Part shown: one piece after another, positions 51,521 through 59,573 of the stretch | Layout of the letters: each line of letters begins with the position of its first letter | Numbering within the stretch: the stretch's first letter is position 1 | Origin: SVTX01 sp045632305 | GTDB taxonomy: Bacteria > Bacillota > Clostridia > Oscillospirales > CAG-272 | NCBI GenBank assembly: GCA_045632305.1 | Contig: JAZQWL010000020.1 | Location: 1-64,000, forward strand | Length of the DNA stretch: 64,000 nucleotides | Direction: 5' to 3' | Position numbers and translations under genes: made by a program | Notes under the pieces: generated by a model | Database searches by the model: none | Seen by the model: the letters and a program-made list of their open reading frames with translations, nothing else | What the model was told of the DNA's origin: nothing

Positions 51521-52342
51521 ATGGCACAGTCTTCTTTTGAAATCAAAAAGGAAATCTGCGACATAGGTAAGAGAATCTATGATCACGGTTTCGTAGCAGC
51601 AAACGACGGTAACATCTCCGTTAAGGTAGGACCTAACGAGTTCTACTGCACACCTACAGGTGTATCCAAGGGTTACATGACACCCGACATGATCATCAAG
51701 GTTGACGCTGAAGGTAACAAGCTCGACGGTAGACTTAATCCTTCCTCCGAAATCAAGATGCACATGAGAGTCTACAGAGAAAGACCCGACGTTAACGCAG
51801 TTGTACACGCTCACCCCCCTGTAGCTACAGCTTTCACAGTAGCAGGCGTTGAGCTCGACCAGTACATCCTCCCCGAAGCAATCCTCACAATCGGTAACGT
51901 TCCCACATGTGACTACGGTATGCCCTCCACAATGGAAATTCCCGATTCCCTTATGCCCTACATTCAGAAGCACGATGCATTCCTTCTTAAGAACCACGGC
52001 GCTCTTACAGTAGGTAACACTCTTCTCAGAGCATGCTTCACAATGGAAGAAGTTGAATTCAACGCAAAGATCAACCTCTTCGCTCGTCAGATCGGCGCAG
52101 GCGCTAACAGCCGCATCGATGAAATTTCTTGCTACGAGCTTGAACGCCTTATGGAACTCCGCAAGAAGATGGGTCTTCCCGGTAAGCACCCCGGTTGTAA
52201 GTCTTGTCCTAACAACGGCACATCCAACTGCAAGTGCAAGGACAACGGCGGCAGCTGCAACTGCGGTAGCCACACAAAGCCCCAGGGTGACGACCTTGTA
52301 GCTGACATCACAAGAAAGGTTCTCGCTGCTCTCGGTAAATAA
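51521..52342 (+). CDS. fucA: Class II aldolase (L-fuculose-1-phosphate type) with Cys-rich linker and encapsulation peptide
   Basis: Splits fuculose- or rhamnulose-1-phosphate into lactaldehyde and dihydroxyacetone phosphate. The zinc site is visible as HAHPPVATAF near residue 92 and NHGALTVG near residue 155. The enzyme domain ends about residue 220. After it comes a Cys-rich linker with Cys at 226, 229, 237, 239, 246 and 248 (CxxC, CxC, CxC, with Gly, Asn, Ser and Lys between), then residues 257-273, DDLVADITRKVLAALGK, an amphipathic helix typical of BMC encapsulation peptides. GRM5 aldolases carry such helices; the Cys-rich part is odd and could bind a metal or Fe-S cluster. Confidence 0.93.
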   Translation: MAQSSFEIKKEICDIGKRIYDHGFVAANDGNISVKVGPNEFYCTPTGVSKGYMTPDMIIKVDAEGNKLDGRLNPSSEIKMHMRVYRERPDVNAVVHAHPPVATAFTVAGVELDQYILPEAILTIGNVPTCDYGMPSTMEIPDSLMPYIQKHDAFLLKNHGALTVGNTLLRACFTMEEVEFNAKINLFARQIGAGANSRIDEISCYELERLMELRKKMGLPGKHPGCKSCPNNGTSNCKCKDNGGSCNCGSHTKPQGDDLVADITRKVLAALGK

Positions 52343-52405
52343 TTCGATGGCGAAAGCTTCATTTATTATTAAATAACGAATTTTTTGAAAGGAGCGTCCG
52401 AAGAC

Positions 52406-53866
52406 ATGATAAACAATCTTACAGAGGCACAGGTTCGTGAAATCGTTTCAAGAGTTGTGTCCGAGTATAACAAGCCCACTCCCGCGGCACCCGCTAAGGA
52501 TTGGGATGCTACGCAGTATCACGGACGCAAGCTCATCGGTATTTACGCGACAATGGAAGAAGCTATTGACGCGGCAAATAAGGGATATAAAGCAGTTCGC
52601 GCTATGTCCGTAGCAGAACGTGAAAAAATCGTTACAGCGATCCGTGAGCTCACAAGAGCTGAGGCAAGAAACATGGCAGCCCTCGGTGTTGCTGAAACAA
52701 AAATGGGTAGAGTTGACCACAAGTATGCAAAGCATCTTCTCGTGGCTGACAAGACACCCGGTACCGAAGATATCGTATCTGAAGCTAAGACAGGTGATAA
52801 CGGTCTTACACTTACAGAAATGGCTCCCTTCGGTGTAGTTGGTGCTATCACACCCTCTACAAACCCCTCGGAAACGGTAATCTGCAACAGTATCGGTATG
52901 ATCGTTGCGGGCAACGGCGTTGTATTCAACCCCCACCCCGGCGCGATCGCAACATCCAACTATGCAGTTGACCTTGTTAACCGCGCAGTCAGATCTGCAG
53001 GCGGCCCCGAGGTTTTGGTTGCAAGTGTAGTTAAGCCCACACTTGACACCGCAAACGTAATGTACAAGCATCCTTTGATCAAGCTCCTCGTATGTACGGG
53101 CGGCCCCGGCGTTGTAAAGGCAGTTCTTTCCTCCGGCAAGAAGGCAATCGGCGCAGGCGCGGGCAATCCCCCCGTTATCGTAGACGATACGGCTGATATC
53201 GATAAGGCGGCTAAGGATATTATTGACGGATGCACGTTCGACAACAACCTTCCCTGCATCGCAGAAAAGGAAGTGTTCGTATTCGACAACGTTGCAGACA
53301 GACTCATTGCAGGTATGATTAAGGCAGGATGCTACAAGCTCACACGTGAGCAGGCAGATAAGCTCGCATCCGTAGTTCTTGATAAGAAGGAAAACCCCAA
53401 GACAGGTAAGATCTCTTACGCTGTTAACCGTGACTGTGTTGGACGTGACGCGGCAGTTCTTCTTTCGAAGATCGGCATAAACGTTGGTCCCGAGATCCGT
53501 TGCGCGATCGCTGAGGTTCCCTTCGACCACCTCTTCGTTCAGGAAGAGCTTATGATGCCGATCCTCGGTATCGTTCGCGTACGCGACATTGACGAAGCCA
53601 TCGATCTCGCAGTTAAGGCAGAGCATGGCAACCGTCATACAGCACACATGCACTCCAAGAACATTGACAACCTTACAAGATTTGCAAGAGAGGTTGAAAC
53701 TACTATCTTCGTTAAGAACGCGCCCTCCTATGCCGGCATCGGCTTCGGCGGCGAAGGTCATGCAACGTTTACGATTGCAGGTCCTACGGGCGAAGGTATT
53801 ACGTCCGCTCGCAGCTTTACAAGAAAGAGACGCTGCGTAATGGTGGACAACTTCAGAATTATCTGA
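52406..53866 (+). CDS. pduP: CoA-acylating propionaldehyde dehydrogenase (PduP/EutE type)
   Basis: Oxidises propanal to propionyl-CoA with NAD (486 aa). Residues 1-20 (MINNLTEAQVREIVSRVV...) form the amphipathic encapsulation helix, followed by a Pro/Ala linker. The catalytic Cys is about residue 284 in DNNLPCIAEKEV, and GAGNPPVIVDDTAD and the later HMHSKNIDNL are family blocks. I choose ATG 52406 over the in-frame TTG at 52385 because the helix then starts at residue 1. It acts inside the shell, regenerating NAD with the alcohol dehydrogenase that follows. Confidence 0.95.
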   Translation: MINNLTEAQVREIVSRVVSEYNKPTPAAPAKDWDATQYHGRKLIGIYATMEEAIDAANKGYKAVRAMSVAEREKIVTAIRELTRAEARNMAALGVAETKMGRVDHKYAKHLLVADKTPGTEDIVSEAKTGDNGLTLTEMAPFGVVGAITPSTNPSETVICNSIGMIVAGNGVVFNPHPGAIATSNYAVDLVNRAVRSAGGPEVLVASVVKPTLDTANVMYKHPLIKLLVCTGGPGVVKAVLSSGKKAIGAGAGNPPVIVDDTADIDKAAKDIIDGCTFDNNLPCIAEKEVFVFDNVADRLIAGMIKAGCYKLTREQADKLASVVLDKKENPKTGKISYAVNRDCVGRDAAVLLSKIGINVGPEIRCAIAEVPFDHLFVQEELMMPILGIVRVRDIDEAIDLAVKAEHGNRHTAHMHSKNIDNLTRFAREVETTIFVKNAPSYAGIGFGGEGHATFTIAGPTGEGITSARSFTRKRRCVMVDNFRII

Positions 53867-53894
53867 TAGAATCTCACGAAAGGAAATTGATAAA

Positions 53895-55118
53895 ATGGAT
53901 ATTTCTGCTTCCCAGATCGAAAGCATCGTAAGAAGCGTGATCCAGTCCATGGGTGTTTCCTCAGCTCCTGCAGCAGGCAACATTCCCAAGACAGCTCACG
54001 TAGCAATGCTTACAGGTCCCAAGAAAATTGAAGTGAAGGAATTCCCCATCCCCGAGCTCGGCGATAACGACATTCTCGTTAAGGTTGAAGGCGCGGGCGT
54101 ATGCGGAACTGACGTTCACGAATGGAAGATGGACCCGTTCGGACTTATCCCCGTTATCCTCGGTCACGAGGGTACAGGTGAGGTAGTAGCCGTTGGTAAA
54201 AACGTAAAGGTTGATACCGCAGGCAAGCCCCTCAAGGTTGGCGATAAGATCGTAACATCCGTTACAAACTGCGGCGAATGCTATGCATGCCGCATGACCC
54301 CCGGTAGAACAAACCTCTGTGACAATCAGGGTGTATTTGGTCTTATCGGTGATAACAGAGGTCAGGCAGAGGGCAACCGTCTCAACGGTTGGTTCGCTGA
54401 CTACATGGTAATTAAGGGCGGTTACGGAATTACATATTTCCAGGTTAACGACTTAAATCTCAAGCAGAGAATGATTCTCGAGCTTGCTTGCGTATGTGTT
54501 CACGCACTTGAAAGAGCACAGTCCACAGGACTTCTCAACTTCGGCTCCAAGGTTCTCCTTCAGGGCTGCGGTCCCGTAGGTCTTACAATGATCACAGTAC
54601 TCAGAGCTGCAGGTATCAACCACATTATCGCTGTCGACGGTAACGAAGACCGCCTTAAGGTTGCGCAGAGAATGGGTGCTAAGACAACTATCTGCTTCAA
54701 GCGTCCCGATGAAGACACACTTGAAAAGAGAGTTGCAAAGGTTAAAGAGGTTGCAAACGGCGTAGGCGTTGATTTCGCATTCCAGTGCACAGGCGCTCCC
54801 GTAGCAGCTGCTGATATCTACAGCTTTATCCGTCGTGGCGGCGGTATGTGCGAAATGGGCTTCTTCGTAAACAACGGAGATTACCAGATCAATCCTCACC
54901 TCGCTATGTGTAATAAGGAAATCAACATCGTTGGTTCTTGGGACTACTCCGCTGAGGACTATCCTAAGACAATGGCATTCTTGCATCAGTGTGAAGAGAT
55001 GAACATTCCGATCGAGGAACTCATCACACACTCCTTCCCTCTTGACAAGATGAACGAAGCTATGGAAACAAACGTAGCTCAGAAGGGCATCAAGATTTGC
55101 TACATCAACGATAAATAA
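53895..55118 (+). CDS. Zinc-dependent alcohol dehydrogenase with N-terminal encapsulation peptide
   Basis: A 407-aa medium-chain dehydrogenase. Residues 1-20 (MDISASQIESIVRSVIQSMG) are an encapsulation helix, then an Ala/Ser linker to about 35. Catalytic zinc ligands in GVCGTDVHEW and GHEGTGEV, structural zinc in CGECYACRMTPGRTNLC, nucleotide fold GCGPVGLTMI. It would reduce propanal to propanol and possibly lactaldehyde to 1,2-propanediol, regenerating NAD in the compartment. It differs from the iron-type PduQ. Confidence 0.93.
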   Translation: MDISASQIESIVRSVIQSMGVSSAPAAGNIPKTAHVAMLTGPKKIEVKEFPIPELGDNDILVKVEGAGVCGTDVHEWKMDPFGLIPVILGHEGTGEVVAVGKNVKVDTAGKPLKVGDKIVTSVTNCGECYACRMTPGRTNLCDNQGVFGLIGDNRGQAEGNRLNGWFADYMVIKGGYGITYFQVNDLNLKQRMILELACVCVHALERAQSTGLLNFGSKVLLQGCGPVGLTMITVLRAAGINHIIAVDGNEDRLKVAQRMGAKTTICFKRPDEDTLEKRVAKVKEVANGVGVDFAFQCTGAPVAAADIYSFIRRGGGMCEMGFFVNNGDYQINPHLAMCNKEINIVGSWDYSAEDYPKTMAFLHQCEEMNIPIEELITHSFPLDKMNEAMETNVAQKGIKICYINDK

Positions 55119-55133
55119 TCGAGGTTGTAATAT

Positions 55134-55475
55134 ATGGCAGCTCTCGGTATGATTGAGGTTTATGGCTACGCGACCTCAATAGTAATCGCAGACTTGGTGG
55201 CAAAGACCGCCAACGTTAAGGTCGTGGCTATCGACAAGCACAAGCCCGGCAAGCCCGATGAATGTCCCATTCCGCTTATTATGGCGGTTAAGTTCGAGGG
55301 TGATGCAGGTGCGGTGCGCTCCGCTCTTGACGCCGCAGTTGAAGAGGCACAGCGCAGAAATCTCTACGTAACGTCCTCCTTCATCGCAGGACTTGACGAA
55401 CGCGTTCAGTGGTTCGCAACTCTTAAGGCAACGGGCAAAGATAAGCTCAGAAACATGGACATCACAAACGATTGA
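55134..55475 (+). CDS. BMC-H shell protein with enlarged pore loop
   Basis: A 113-aa single BMC-domain protein (ALGMIEVYGYATSIVIADLVAKTANV). Where canonical hexamers have the short pore loop KIGSG, this one has a longer loop with Cys (DKHKPGKPDECPIP), an insertion of about 8-9 residues. The C-terminus is extended by about 20 charged residues after the fold. It should form a hexameric shell tile with a changed pore. It follows the alcohol dehydrogenase by 15 bases. Confidence 0.88.
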   Translation: MAALGMIEVYGYATSIVIADLVAKTANVKVVAIDKHKPGKPDECPIPLIMAVKFEGDAGAVRSALDAAVEEAQRRNLYVTSSFIAGLDERVQWFATLKATGKDKLRNMDITND

Positions 55476-55530
55476 TCCATAACACAAATTAAAAATAATA
55501 AAAAGTTATATTTAAAGGAGATTTAACATC

Positions 55531-55806
55531 ATGAAAGAAGCACTTGGTATGGTTGAAACAAGAGGTCTTGTAGCTGCAATTGAAGCTGCAGATGCTATGG
55601 TTAAGGCAGCAAACGTAGAACTTATCGGTTCTGAAAAGATCGGTTCCGGTCTCGTATCCGTTATGGTTCGCGGCGACGTTGGCGCAGTTAAGGCAGCAGT
55701 TGAAGCAGGTGGCGCAGCAGCTTCCAGACTCGGCGAAGTTATCGCTACACACGTTATTCCCAGACCCCACACAGACGTTGATAAGCTTCTCCCTGTTCTT
55801 AAGTAA
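55531..55806 (+). CDS. BMC-H shell protein, PduA/PduJ type (copy 1)
   Basis: A 91-aa hexameric tile of the shell facet. It starts EALGMVETRGLVAAIEAADAM, carries the canonical pore motif SEKIGSGLV and ends with IPRPHTDVDKLLP. It has a near twin at 56184-56459 with four amino acid differences. An AAAGGAG site lies before the ATG. Confidence 0.95.
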   Translation: MKEALGMVETRGLVAAIEAADAMVKAANVELIGSEKIGSGLVSVMVRGDVGAVKAAVEAGGAAASRLGEVIATHVIPRPHTDVDKLLPVLK

Positions 55807-55838
55807 TTTCAAATTTTCAGTAAAGGAAGAACTTAATT

Positions 55839-56123
55839 ATGGAAAAGGCTATTGCGTTGCTTGAAGTCCGCGCTATGGTTGCTGCTATAGCAGGTCTTGA
55901 CGCGATGGTTAAGACCGCGGATGTAAAACTTATTCATGTCGAGAAGCGTCTCGGCGGATGGCTCGTAACGGTTATCGTTGAGGGCTCCGTTTCCGCTTGT
56001 ACCGCTGCCCTCGAAGCAGGTAAGGTGGCGGCATCAGCTGTCGGTCGTGTGTATAACGCAGAAGTAATCGCTCGTCCTCACTCCGACATTATGCAATTCA
56101 TAAAGACCGATCCCGGTGTATAA
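55839..56123 (+). CDS. BMC-H shell protein with RLGGW pore
   Basis: A 94-aa BMC-domain protein (EKAIALLEVRAMVAAIAGLDAM). In place of KIGSG the pore loop reads EKRLGGWLVTV, with Arg and a bulky Trp, so its pore should have different size and charge. Located between the two near-identical canonical BMC-H genes. Confidence 0.9.
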   Translation: MEKAIALLEVRAMVAAIAGLDAMVKTADVKLIHVEKRLGGWLVTVIVEGSVSACTAALEAGKVAASAVGRVYNAEVIARPHSDIMQFIKTDPGV

Positions 56124-56183
56124 CACCGCTCGGCAAAACAAACTCTAACAAAAATTTTAAAAAAATAAAAGGAGATTACACTC

Positions 56184-56459
56184 ATGAACGAAGCACTTGG
56201 TATGGTTGAAACAAGAGGTCTTGTAGCTGCAATTGAAGCTGCAGATGCTATGGTTAAGGCAGCAAACGTTGAACTCATCGGTTCTGAAAAGATCGGTTCC
56301 GGTCTCGTATCCGTTATGGTTCGCGGCGACGTTGGCGCAGTTAAGGCAGCAGTTGAAGCAGGCGGAGCGGCAGCTTCCAGACTCGGCGAAGTTATCGCTA
56401 CACACGTTATTCCCAGACCCCACACAGACGTTAACAAGCTTCTTCCTAAGCTCGGTTAA
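56184..56459 (+). CDS. BMC-H shell protein, PduA/PduJ type (copy 2)
   Basis: A 91-aa near copy of 55531-55806: identical except for four positions (residue 2 and three in the C-terminal tail), with the pore motif KIGSG retained. Nucleotide identity is also very high, including parts of the leader (AAAGGAGATT), which points to a recent duplication or continuing gene conversion. Confidence 0.95.
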   Translation: MNEALGMVETRGLVAAIEAADAMVKAANVELIGSEKIGSGLVSVMVRGDVGAVKAAVEAGGAAASRLGEVIATHVIPRPHTDVNKLLPKLG

Positions 56460-56482
56460 TTTTAAATACTGGTGGAACATGC

Positions 56483-56514
56483 GTGTCTTGCTCGGATATT
56501 TCCGAGCAAGACAC
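56483..56514 (+). promoter_or_regulatory. Intra-operon hairpin between shell genes and pduL
   Basis: A 14-bp perfect stem GTGTCTTGCTCGGA/TCCGAGCAAGACAC with a 4-base loop, without a T-run. It stands in a 162-base gap between BMC-H and pduL. It may protect the 3' end of the shell-gene mRNA or partly reduce downstream transcription. Confidence 0.6.
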
Positions 56515-56621
56515 CACACAAAAGTTACTTTCGTATCTTTAGTATAAATTATGGAAGGAAATTTCACGGTTTATTCCGAAGATATGAAAATAACGTCATT
56601 AAATGAAAGGTAGATTTTAAC

Positions 56622-57275
56622 ATGGATATCACAGCAAAAGACATCGCCGAAATCGTAAAGAAGGTTATCTCCGAGGTTCAGTCCGAGGGTAACTCCGGCA
56701 ACGAGATCCCCGTTGGTATTTCCAACAGACACATTCATTTAAATAAAGCAGACCTTGAAACACTCTTCGGTCCCGGCTACGAGCTTACTCCTATCAAGGA
56801 TCTCTCCCAGCCCGGTCAGTACGCGTGCAAGGAAACCTTGACACTTGTAGGCCCTTCCATGAGAGCCATTGAAGGCGTTCGCGTTCTCGGTCCTCTCCGT
56901 AAGACGAGCCAGGTTGAAATTTCCGTTACAGATTCCTTTGTTCTCAAGGTTAAGCCCCCTGTAAGAGAATCCGGTAAGATCGAGGGCTCCGCTCCCGTAA
57001 CTATCATCGGCCCTAAGGGTACAGTAACTCTTAAGGAAGGTTGCATTATCGCAAACAGACATATTCACATGAGTCCCGACGATGCCGCTCGCTTCGGTGT
57101 TAAGGATAACGATTACATTGACGTTGACGCATTCTCAGGCACAAAGAGGACTCGTTGGTTCGGCGTTCAGGTAAGAGTTCACAAGGACTTCCGCCTTGAG
57201 ATGCACGTTGACACAGACGATGCGAATGCTGTTGGCTTCAAGAACGGAAGCACCGTAACGGTAGTTAAGAACTGA
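56622..57275 (+). CDS. pduL: Phosphotransacylase PduL with encapsulation peptide
   Basis: Converts propionyl-CoA and phosphate into propionyl-phosphate and recycles CoA inside the shell (217 aa). Residues 1-20 (MDITAKDIAEIVKKVISEVQ) are the encapsulation helix. Two PduL beta-barrel halves follow, with zinc-binding His contexts GISNRHIHLNKADLE near residue 31 and ANRHIHMSPDDAARF near residue 145. AckA uses its product. Confidence 0.96.
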   Translation: MDITAKDIAEIVKKVISEVQSEGNSGNEIPVGISNRHIHLNKADLETLFGPGYELTPIKDLSQPGQYACKETLTLVGPSMRAIEGVRVLGPLRKTSQVEISVTDSFVLKVKPPVRESGKIEGSAPVTIIGPKGTVTLKEGCIIANRHIHMSPDDAARFGVKDNDYIDVDAFSGTKRTRWFGVQVRVHKDFRLEMHVDTDDANAVGFKNGSTVTVVKN

Positions 57276-57297
57276 TTCAATTTGAAAGGATATAAAA

Positions 57298-57561
57298 ATG
57301 TTAAAAGGTAAAGTTGTTGGAACGATAGTATCCACAAACAAGCTCGACAAGCTCGTTGGCTACAAGTTCCTTGAAGTTAGAATTATCGAAAACAATGTTT
57401 TGACAGACAAGTACGTAGTTGCGGTTGACAGAATGGTCAGCGCAGGTATCGGCGAAGAAGTGCTTATCACTATGGGCAGCAGCGCCAGAGAGGCAGTAGG
57501 CGACGCTCACTCCCCCGTTGACGCGGTTGTAGTAGGCGTTGTTGATAAAAACCAGAACTAA
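57298..57561 (+). CDS. eutN: BMC-P pentamer vertex protein (EutN/CcmL type)
   Basis: An 87-aa protein that caps shell vertices as a pentamer. Seen: KVVGTIVSTNKLDKLVGYKFLEV at the start and the conserved DAVVVGVVDK end, with GIGEEVLITMGSSAR in between. Only one BMC-P gene is seen here. Confidence 0.94.
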   Translation: MLKGKVVGTIVSTNKLDKLVGYKFLEVRIIENNVLTDKYVVAVDRMVSAGIGEEVLITMGSSAREAVGDAHSPVDAVVVGVVDKNQN

Positions 57562-57601
57562 TTAATAAAAGCATAAATTTTCCCCGAAAGGACGCACGTA
57601 T

Positions 57602-58945
57602 GTGCGCAAAATAAAAATGTCCGAATTTAATTTAAAATCAATCATGCAAAACGCAAGCATCGTCGGTGCGGGCGGCGCGGGATTCCCTTCCTTTGCCAAG
57701 CTTGCTGACGGCGCTGATACACTCTGCATCAACTGCGCAGAGTGCGAGCCCTTGATGTATACAGACTACATGCTCATGCGCGATGAGATGCCCCGCATCG
57801 TTGAAGGCGCGCAGATCGTGATGGAAGCAACGGGTATTCGTCATACGTTCATTTCCGTAAAGGAACACAGAGCGCACATGCTCGGTCTTTCTGACGGTCA
57901 GATCCTCGGTCAGAACGTAAGCGTAAAATATCTTCCCAACGTATACCCCATGGGTGATGAAATCAATCTTATTTACGAAACCACAGGAAGAGTCGTTAAG
58001 CCCGGTAACCTTCCCATCACGGCAGGCGTTATCGTTCTCAACGGTGAAACCGTTTACAATATTTATAAGGCAGTTCGCGAGGGTAAGCCCGTTTATGAAA
58101 AATGGGTGACCGTAGGCGGAGATATCCCCGAAAGATATACCGTTCGCGTTCCCGTCGGTATGAGAGTTTCCGAGCTCTTTGAAAAGCTTGGCGTAACAGT
58201 TAAGCAAAATCAGGTTCTCATCGACGGCGGCCCTTCGATGGGTAGAATCAAGAATCCTGCCTCCGCGGTTATCACAAAGACCACAAAGGCGCTCCTCATT
58301 CTTCCCGACAACATCAATGCGGTTGCTCACAAGCAGCTCTCCATGGACGACATGCTCCGCCGCGCAGCTTCCTGCTGCTGCGGATGTAACCGTTGCACAG
58401 AGCTCTGCCCCCGTCACCTTCTCGGTTACCCCCTTGAGCCCCACAAGATGATCAGAGCCGCTATGACAAATGCAGTTGTAGATAATCCCGAGCTCATCAA
58501 GACCGCTTCCCTCTGCTGCTCCTGCGGAGTTTGCGCGGAAGCCGCTTGCTGTCAGGATATTTCCCCGAAGGACGTTATCTTCCACCTCAAGGGAATCCTT
58601 GCAAAGAATAAGATGAGATTCGTTGCGGGTAATGAAAGCTACACTCCCGATCCCGACCGTCAGTATCATATGATACCCTCCGAAAAATGGGAAACTATAC
58701 TCGGTGTTCACAAGTTTGACTTCGTAACAAAGTACATCCCCGAGATGATCCCCGCAAAGAAGGTTGAGATCTTAATGTCCCAGCACATCGGCGCTCCTTC
58801 CGTTCCCGCAGTGAACGTCGGAGACACGGTTGAAGCAGGTCAGCTCATCGCAAACGTAGGCGCAGGACTTTCCGTTCCTCAGCACGCCTCAATTTCGGGT
58901 AAGGTGGTCTTTGTTGACAATACAAAGATCATTATCGAAGCGTAA
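57602..58945 (+). CDS. pduS: PduS-like iron-sulfur flavoprotein (RnfC-related)
   Basis: A 447-aa electron-transfer protein. The N-terminal nucleotide/FMN region has VGAGGAGFPSFAKL and NCAECEPL; an SLBB region follows; then two 4Fe-4S motifs: Cys258-269 (CCCGCNRCTELCP) and Cys305-317 (CCSCGVCAEAACC). A barrel-sandwich tail ends the protein. In B12-type loci PduS reduces cobalamin. Here the dehydratase is a glycyl radical enzyme, so it more likely passes electrons from NADH to the PduT-like shell protein or the activase. Start GTG at 57602 with AGGA 9 bases upstream; an ATG at 57617 lacks a ribosome site. Confidence 0.9.
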   Translation: MRKIKMSEFNLKSIMQNASIVGAGGAGFPSFAKLADGADTLCINCAECEPLMYTDYMLMRDEMPRIVEGAQIVMEATGIRHTFISVKEHRAHMLGLSDGQILGQNVSVKYLPNVYPMGDEINLIYETTGRVVKPGNLPITAGVIVLNGETVYNIYKAVREGKPVYEKWVTVGGDIPERYTVRVPVGMRVSELFEKLGVTVKQNQVLIDGGPSMGRIKNPASAVITKTTKALLILPDNINAVAHKQLSMDDMLRRAASCCCGCNRCTELCPRHLLGYPLEPHKMIRAAMTNAVVDNPELIKTASLCCSCGVCAEAACCQDISPKDVIFHLKGILAKNKMRFVAGNESYTPDPDRQYHMIPSEKWETILGVHKFDFVTKYIPEMIPAKKVEILMSQHIGAPSVPAVNVGDTVEAGQLIANVGAGLSVPQHASISGKVVFVDNTKIIIEA

Positions 58946-58978
58946 AATCAGAAAATTTAGCAAAGCAGGTAACAATAA

Positions 58979-59524
58979 ATGTATCAGGCAATTGGCGTAA
59001 TTGAACTTAAAAGTATAGCTAAGGGTATTGAAGCTACAGACGCCGCGCTCAAGAGCGCAGGCATCAGTCTCGTATCCGCGCGCCCCGCATGTCCCGGTAA
59101 GTTTGAAATGATCATCACAGGCACTATTTCAAACGTAAGCAGCGCGCTCGACCACGTAAAGGAAAGATTCGGCGACAAGCTCGTTGACGCTTCCCTTATG
59201 GGACGTATCGATCCCCAGGTCATCACTGCTCTCTTCGGCACACAGGTAGCTGAAAAGAAGGGCAGCTTAGGTATTATCGAAACTTATTCCGCGGCAAGCA
59301 CTATCAAAGCGGCTGATATCGCGGTTAAAACATCCAAGGTTGCTATTTTCGAGCTTCGCGTATCCCGCGGTATGGGCGGTAAGGGCGTTGTTCTCGTAAC
59401 AGGTGACGTTGGTGACGTTACAGCAGCAGTTGAGGCGGGCTCCGACTACGCAAAGCAGCAGGGCCTTTACCACAACAGCTCCGTTATCGCAGCTCCCCAC
59501 GAGCTTCTCTGGGAGCAGATCTAA
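58979..59524 (+). CDS. pduT: BMC-T shell protein, PduT type, with Fe-S cysteine
   Basis: A 181-aa protein with two fused BMC domains (residues 1-90 and 92-181), forming pseudohexameric trimers. The loop SARPACPGKF holds Cys38, the same position as the Cys of PduT that holds a 4Fe-4S cluster at the trimer pore. It follows the PduS-like gene by 33 bases, as in Pdu loci, so the pair probably moves electrons through the shell. Confidence 0.92.
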   Translation: MYQAIGVIELKSIAKGIEATDAALKSAGISLVSARPACPGKFEMIITGTISNVSSALDHVKERFGDKLVDASLMGRIDPQVITALFGTQVAEKKGSLGIIETYSAASTIKAADIAVKTSKVAIFELRVSRGMGGKGVVLVTGDVGDVTAAVEAGSDYAKQQGLYHNSSVIAAPHELLWEQI

Positions 59525-59573
59525 AAAACAATTCACGCGATCCCTTTTATTCTATAGAAAGAGATAATTAACT

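Noticed and set aside
52448..53989. 513-codon open frame opposite the aldehyde dehydrogenase
   Set aside because: Cys-rich shadow without motifs, spanning a gene boundary of the real + strand genes.
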